NCBI GenBank assembly: GCA_036265915.1
Contig: DATAOC010000029.1
Span: forward strand, 1-64,000
DNA from: AR12 sp036265915
Lineage (GTDB): Bacteria > Methylomirabilota > Methylomirabilia > Rokubacteriales > CSP1-6
Length of the DNA: 64,000 nt
Direction of reading: 5' to 3'
Below the pieces are notes generated by a model, which saw only the letters and a list, made by a program, of their open reading frames with translations, was not told the DNA's origin and searched no databases. The first letter of the stretch is position 1. Each line of letters opens with the position of its first letter. The translations under genes and the position numbers were made by a program. Below are positions 60,236-64,000 of the stretch, one piece after another.

Positions 60236-60998
60236 GACCATCACGCTCGCGCGTGAGGAATCGTACGCGCTCGTCACGCTCAACCGTCCGCCGGCCAACG
60301 CCATCAGCGAGGCCTTGATCACGGAGGTGAACGCGGCCCTCAATTCCGTGCTCACCGACGACTCGGTGCGGGCGGTGATCGTCACCGGCGCCGGAGACAA
60401 GATCTTCTGCGGAGGCGCGGACCTGGGCTCGGCGTTCTCGGGCGGCGACGTCGAGCAGTTCATCCGCTTCGGCAACAGCGTGATGCGGAAGATCGAGCGC
60501 TTTCCCAAGCCCGTCATCGCGGCCATCAACGGCCACGCCATGGGCGGCGGGATGGAGATCGCGATGGCGTGTCACCTCCGCCTGATGAAGGAGACGGCCC
60601 GCATGGGGCAGACGGAGTCGAATCTCGGGATCATTCCGGGCTACGGCGGCACCCAGCGGCTGCCCCGACTGATCGGCCGCACGAAGGCCCTCGAGTATCT
60701 GCTGCTCGGCACGCAGATTCCCGCGCCGGAGTGTCTGACGCTCGGTCTCGTCAACCGGCTCTGCAAGGAGGGCGAGACACTGAACGATGCGCGCGCGCTC
60801 GCGCGTCAGCTCGCGCGCCGGGCGCCGCTGGCCACGACAGCCATCATCCGGGCCGTCGACGACGGGCTGGAGGTGCCGATGGCCAAGTCCATCGACGTCG
60901 AGCTCGAGCACTTCCTGCCGACGCTTCGGAGCGAGGATGCCGCCGAGGGTATCCAGGCCTTCTTCGCCAAGCGCGAGCCGCAGTTCAAGGGACGGTAG
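60225..60998 (+). CDS. Enoyl-CoA hydratase/isomerase
   Basis: 257 residues from ATG 60225 behind AAAGGAG. Crotonase fold: FCGGADLGSAF and INGHAMGGGMEIAMACHLR form the oxyanion hole, and TESNLGIIPGYGGTQRLPRL has the catalytic Glu region. Hydrates trans-2-enoyl-CoA in beta-oxidation. A base before the next gene, in the FadR-type operon. Confidence 0.93.
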   Translation: MGFETITLAREESYALVTLNRPPANAISEALITEVNAALNSVLTDDSVRAVIVTGAGDKIFCGGADLGSAFSGGDVEQFIRFGNSVMRKIERFPKPVIAAINGHAMGGGMEIAMACHLRLMKETARMGQTESNLGIIPGYGGTQRLPRLIGRTKALEYLLLGTQIPAPECLTLGLVNRLCKEGETLNDARALARQLARRAPLATTAIIRAVDDGLEVPMAKSIDVELEHFLPTLRSEDAAEGIQAFFAKREPQFKGR

Positions 60999-61748
60999 AT
61001 GGATCTCGGCATCCGCGGCAAGGTCGCGCTGGTCACCGGGGCTGCACGCAGCCTCGGGCGCGCCGATGCCGACGTGCTGGCCGCCGAGGGGTGCAAGGTT
61101 GCGATCGTGGATCTCAACGCCGAGGGTGCGGAAACGGCCGCCAAGGAGATCGTCGGCGCCGGTGGCAGCGCGCGGGGGTACGAGTGCGACATCCGCGACA
61201 CCGCGCGCGTGCAGGACGTGGTCGGCCGCATCGAGCGGGACCTTGGACCGGTCGACATCTGCGTCAACAACGCCGGCATGATCTACACGGTCGGTCAGCT
61301 CAAGGACATGCGCGACGAGGACTGGGAGTTCAACCTCTCCGTGAACCTCACGGGCACGTTCAAGATCACGCGCGCGGTCTTTCCCGGAATGCGCGAGCGG
61401 CGCTGGGGGCGCATCGTCTGCATGGCGTCCATCGCCGGGCTCATGGGCGGGTTCGGCCAGACCGCCTACTCGACGTCCAAGCTCGGCGTCGTCGGCTTCG
61501 CGAAGTCGGTGGCGCTCGAGGGCGCCCGCTACAACGTGACGTGCAACGCGATCGCGCCGGGCATCATTGCCCCGAACGCGTCGCTCTCGCCGCTCTACGA
61601 GCGCATGGTGAAGCGCATCGCCATGCAGAAGGAGGGCGAGCCGGAGGACGTCGCGAACGCGATTGCGTTCCTGTGCTCCGAGCGCGCGCGCTACATCACC
61701 GGAGCGGTGCTTCCGGTGACGGGCGGCATGGATCTGTTCACCTTCTAA
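60999..61748 (+). CDS. SDR-family (FabG-like) dehydrogenase
   Basis: 249 residues, ATG directly after the hydratase stop. ALVTGAARSLGRADADVL binds the nucleotide, IVDLN gives the Asp of NAD-preferring SDRs, NNAG and MASIAGLMGGFGQTAYSTSK carry Ser/Tyr/Lys. Likely 3-hydroxyacyl-CoA dehydrogenase or ketoreductase in the same lipid pathway as its neighbours. Confidence 0.9.
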   Translation: MDLGIRGKVALVTGAARSLGRADADVLAAEGCKVAIVDLNAEGAETAAKEIVGAGGSARGYECDIRDTARVQDVVGRIERDLGPVDICVNNAGMIYTVGQLKDMRDEDWEFNLSVNLTGTFKITRAVFPGMRERRWGRIVCMASIAGLMGGFGQTAYSTSKLGVVGFAKSVALEGARYNVTCNAIAPGIIAPNASLSPLYERMVKRIAMQKEGEPEDVANAIAFLCSERARYITGAVLPVTGGMDLFTF

Positions 61749-61771
61749 ACAGCAGGACAGAGGAGGTCCCC

Positions 61772-62092
61772 ATGGCCACAGTGAAGGAGACGTTCGATGC
61801 GATGTCGGCCCGGTTCCGTCCCGACAAGGCGGCCGGGACGAACGCCACGATCCAGTACGACGTGAGCGGCGACAACGGCGGCACCTGGCACGCCGTCATC
61901 AAGGATGGCACGTGCACGGTGAATCCCGGGCCCGCCACCAACCCGAATCTGACGCTGCAGATCGCCGGCCAGGACTGGCTCGACATGCTATCGGGCAAGC
62001 AGTCCGGGCAGATGCTGTTCATGTCGGGCAAGCTGAAGGTCAAGGGAGACATGGGCCTGGCAATGAAGCTGGGCTCGATGTTCTCCATGTGA
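61772..62092 (+). CDS. SCP2 sterol-carrier-like protein
   Basis: 106 residues from ATG 61772 behind AGGAGGT. One SCP2 lipid-binding domain (IQYDVSGDNGGTWHAVIKDG, NPNLTLQIAGQDWLDMLSGK, MSGKLKVKGDMGLAMKL). Carries acyl-CoA or other hydrophobic ligands, in an acyl-CoA operon. The longer upstream frame is a shadow over the SDR. Stop overlaps the membrane protein by four bases. Confidence 0.9.
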   Translation: MATVKETFDAMSARFRPDKAAGTNATIQYDVSGDNGGTWHAVIKDGTCTVNPGPATNPNLTLQIAGQDWLDMLSGKQSGQMLFMSGKLKVKGDMGLAMKLGSMFSM

Positions 62093-63180
62093 GCGCGCTC
62101 GTCGCCGACGTAGCGCGCGGGCGGCCCGCAGTACGGGTGCGCGCCACGCGCTACGACGCGCTGGTGGCCGCGCTGTGTTTCGTCTTCCAGGCGGGCGCGT
62201 ATCTCGACGTCTGGGCGCACGTGCACCGGCCGGAGCTGGAGACCTTCTTCACGCCGTGGCACGCCGTGCTCTATTCGGGGTTCTTTGCCGTCGCCGCCAT
62301 CACCGTGGCGCCGTTGCTCCGCCGTCCGCACGGCCAGGGACTCATGGAGGCCGCACCGGCGGGCTACGAGCTGAGCGTCATCGGCGTGCTGCTCTTCCTC
62401 CTCGGCGGCGTGCTCGACATGCTCTGGCACACGATCTTCGGCATCGAGGTCGACGTCGAGGCGCTCCTGTCGCCCAGCCATCTCGTGCTCGGGCTGGGCT
62501 CCACGCTCATGCTGACGGGGCCGCTGCGGGCGGCGTGGCGGCGAAAGGATGTCACCCGCGCGCCGTGGCCCGCGCTTCTCTCGCTCGCGTATCTCCTGTC
62601 GGCCTTCTCGTTCTGGACGCAGTATGCGCATCACCTGAGCCGGCCCTGGGCCGCGTCGGGCAACCGGCCGACGATCGCGAGCTTCGCGGTCGTGGCACCC
62701 GATCCGGTCTTCCGGAATGCTGCCATCCAGAGCGTCTACGTCGCCCAGGCGCTCGGTGTCGCGTCGATCCTGCTGCAGGCCTCGCTGCTCTCCGCCATCG
62801 TGCTGCTCGCGATGCGCCGGTGGCGCACGTTCCCCCCGGGCGCCTTCGTCGCGATCTTCGGGCTCAATGCCGCGATGATCGGCGCCGCGCGCGACGAGGT
62901 GGGACTGATCGTTCCCGCCGTCGTCGCGGGGGCCGTCGCGGACGCCCTGCTGGCCGCCTTGCGGCCCGCGCCCGAGCGCGCTCGTGCGCTGCGCGCGGCC
63001 GCATTCGCGGTGCCGGCGAGCTACTTCGCGCTCTTCTTCGCCGCCCTCGCGCTCACGCGCGGCCTGTGGTGGAGCACCTCGCTCTGGACCGGCTGCATCG
63101 TGCTGGCCGGTGCCGCCGGCTGGCTGCTGTCGTGGCTCGTCCTCCCGCCCTCGGCACCGGCCGGCATGGCCTCCGAGTGA
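62089..63180 (+). CDS. Polytopic membrane protein, unknown
   Basis: 363 residues from GTG 62089. Eight or nine hydrophobic helices (ALVAALCFVFQAGAYLDVWAH, LSVIGVLLFLLGGVLDMLWH) with several His residues near the membrane (WAHVH, PWHAVLYSG, LWHTIFG, PSHLVLG). The conserved His pattern suggests metal or heme binding, but no family is recognised. Follows SCP2 with a four-base overlap. Confidence 0.75.
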   Translation: MSALVADVARGRPAVRVRATRYDALVAALCFVFQAGAYLDVWAHVHRPELETFFTPWHAVLYSGFFAVAAITVAPLLRRPHGQGLMEAAPAGYELSVIGVLLFLLGGVLDMLWHTIFGIEVDVEALLSPSHLVLGLGSTLMLTGPLRAAWRRKDVTRAPWPALLSLAYLLSAFSFWTQYAHHLSRPWAASGNRPTIASFAVVAPDPVFRNAAIQSVYVAQALGVASILLQASLLSAIVLLAMRRWRTFPPGAFVAIFGLNAAMIGAARDEVGLIVPAVVAGAVADALLAALRPAPERARALRAAAFAVPASYFALFFAALALTRGLWWSTSLWTGCIVLAGAAGWLLSWLVLPPSAPAGMASE

Positions 63181-63261
63181 CGCAGCGCGAAAAGTGCATG
63201 CCGCCTAGCGTCATGGCCATGGCATACTAGATTTCGATGCCTCACTGAGGAGGAGCCGCGG

Positions 63262-64000
63262 ATGGCCCAGGAGCGGTTTGCAGATGTCGTCGAGCGCTTC
63301 ACGCACGGCTACGGCAACGGTCACACCCCTGATGCGTCGCCGGAGGTCGTACGGCAGTGGCAGGACGAGCTGGACCGTGCCCTGAAGCGGCTGGAAAACC
63401 TCCAGCGAATGATCACCAGCCCGACCGAGCCCAAGGTCGGCCAGACGCCGCGGCAGGAGATCTACAAGAAGAACAAGTCCCGCCTCTACCGCTATCAGTC
63501 GCGACGAACGCATCGCACCCCGGTCCTCTTCGTCCCCAATCTCGGCATCAGCCGGCCGTACATCTTCGATCTCATGCCGGGCGGCTCGTTCGTGGAGCAC
63601 ATGACCCGGGAGGGCTTCGACTTCTATCTTCTCGACTGGGGCGTGTTCGGCCCGGAGGACAACGACCTGTCGTTCGAGCACTGCGTGACGCGCATTTTGC
63701 CGCGCATGGCCCAGAAGGTGCTGGAGTCCTCGGGCGCCGAGTCGCTCTCGATTCTCGGCTACTGCATGGGGGCGCCGCTGTCCGCGTCGTTCATCGCGTC
63801 GCATCCCGAAGTGCCGGTGAAGAACTTCATCAACATGGCCGGCCCCATCGACTTCTCGAAGATCGGACTGTTCGGGCTGTGGCTCGACAAGGCGTACTTC
63901 AACGTCGACCGCTTCGTCGACACGCTGGGCGCCGTACCGGCGGACTTGGTGAAGGCGGGGTTCAAGCTGCTGAAGCCGACCATGGACCTGTCCACCAACC
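63262..64000 (+). CDS. phaC: Class III-type PHA synthase subunit PhaC, 3' end cut
   Basis: 246 residues visible, open to the right edge. ATG 63262 behind GAGGAGG. Polyhydroxyalkanoate synthase: LFVPNLGISRPYIFDLMPG, FDFYLLDWGVFGPEDNDLS and ILGYCMGAPLSASF, the last being the lipase-like box with the nucleophilic Cys. It polymerises 3-hydroxyacyl-CoA. Class III rather than class I is inferred from the length of the N-terminal part and the DWG motif. No phaE or phaR within the window. Confidence 0.85.
   Translation, partial: MAQERFADVVERFTHGYGNGHTPDASPEVVRQWQDELDRALKRLENLQRMITSPTEPKVGQTPRQEIYKKNKSRLYRYQSRRTHRTPVLFVPNLGISRPYIFDLMPGGSFVEHMTREGFDFYLLDWGVFGPEDNDLSFEHCVTRILPRMAQKVLESSGAESLSILGYCMGAPLSASFIASHPEVPVKNFINMAGPIDFSKIGLFGLWLDKAYFNVDRFVDTLGAVPADLVKAGFKLLKPTMDLSTN

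Overview
The window is a gene-dense, high-GC (roughly two-thirds G+C or more by eye) bacterial chromosome segment. It holds 67 supported protein genes, one candidate structured RNA, and no recognisable tRNA, rRNA, CRISPR array, transposase or phage gene. GTG and TTG starts are frequent, genes often overlap by 4 bases, and no gene-free stretch exceeds 300 bases. The gene style (Tat-exported amidohydrolase, cupin, LLM oxidoreductase, MerR-TPR protein in the purine cluster, PhaC/SCP2 genes) reminds me of Candidatus Rokubacteria/Methylomirabilota. That placement is inference, not proof.

Layout. 1-1794: end of a cupin gene and a convergent amidohydrolase. 1902-15913: an almost complete purine cluster, purB-C-S-Q-L-F-M-(ndh)-N-H-(MerR/TPR)-D-E, giving a route from PRPP to IMP plus PurB; purK is not here. 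Related 75-base repeats are translated in frame, in opposite orientations, inside purM and purH. 15925-20623: tRNA-modification and housekeeping genes (tsaC, mobA, thiI, rpiB, glyA, nrdR). 20634-26263: DMT transporter, B12-type radical SAM protein, secreted protein, OPRT-like enzyme, tsaB, rimI. 26280-33567: c-type cytochromes, YceI, MeaB, an EtfD-like membrane Fe-S protein, YkvA and a fused CoA-transferase. 33716-37880: lytic transglycosylase, candidate RNA, stress-type protein, zinc-ribbon protein and a histidine kinase.

37903-42258: a phosphonate-use operon (phosphonoacetate hydrolase, FAD amine oxidase, AEP transaminase, EamA transporter). 42260-47173: galE, malQ, ligD on the minus strand. 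47280-53048: hemerythrin, HtrA protease, HhH protein, SDR, CPBP protease, hydratase, CoA-Nudix hydrolase and a small four-Cys protein. 53045-56110: a sugar-type ABC transporter lacking its ATPase gene. 56185-59574: an orphan gas-vesicle GvpA/GvpJ-like gene, SppA, threonine dehydratase, LLM oxidoreductase. 59648-64000: a FadR-type TetR regulator with its own promoter and palindrome, then enoyl-CoA hydratase, SDR, SCP2, a membrane protein and the start of phaC.

Regulation. Many genes carry a TANNNT hexamer ending only 6-7 bases before the start codon, which predicts leaderless mRNAs. Several of these hexamers are preceded by TGN (extended -10) and have no clear -35 box. Three promoters have TTGACA- or TTGACG-type -35 boxes (rpiB, the ABC operon, the TetR gene).
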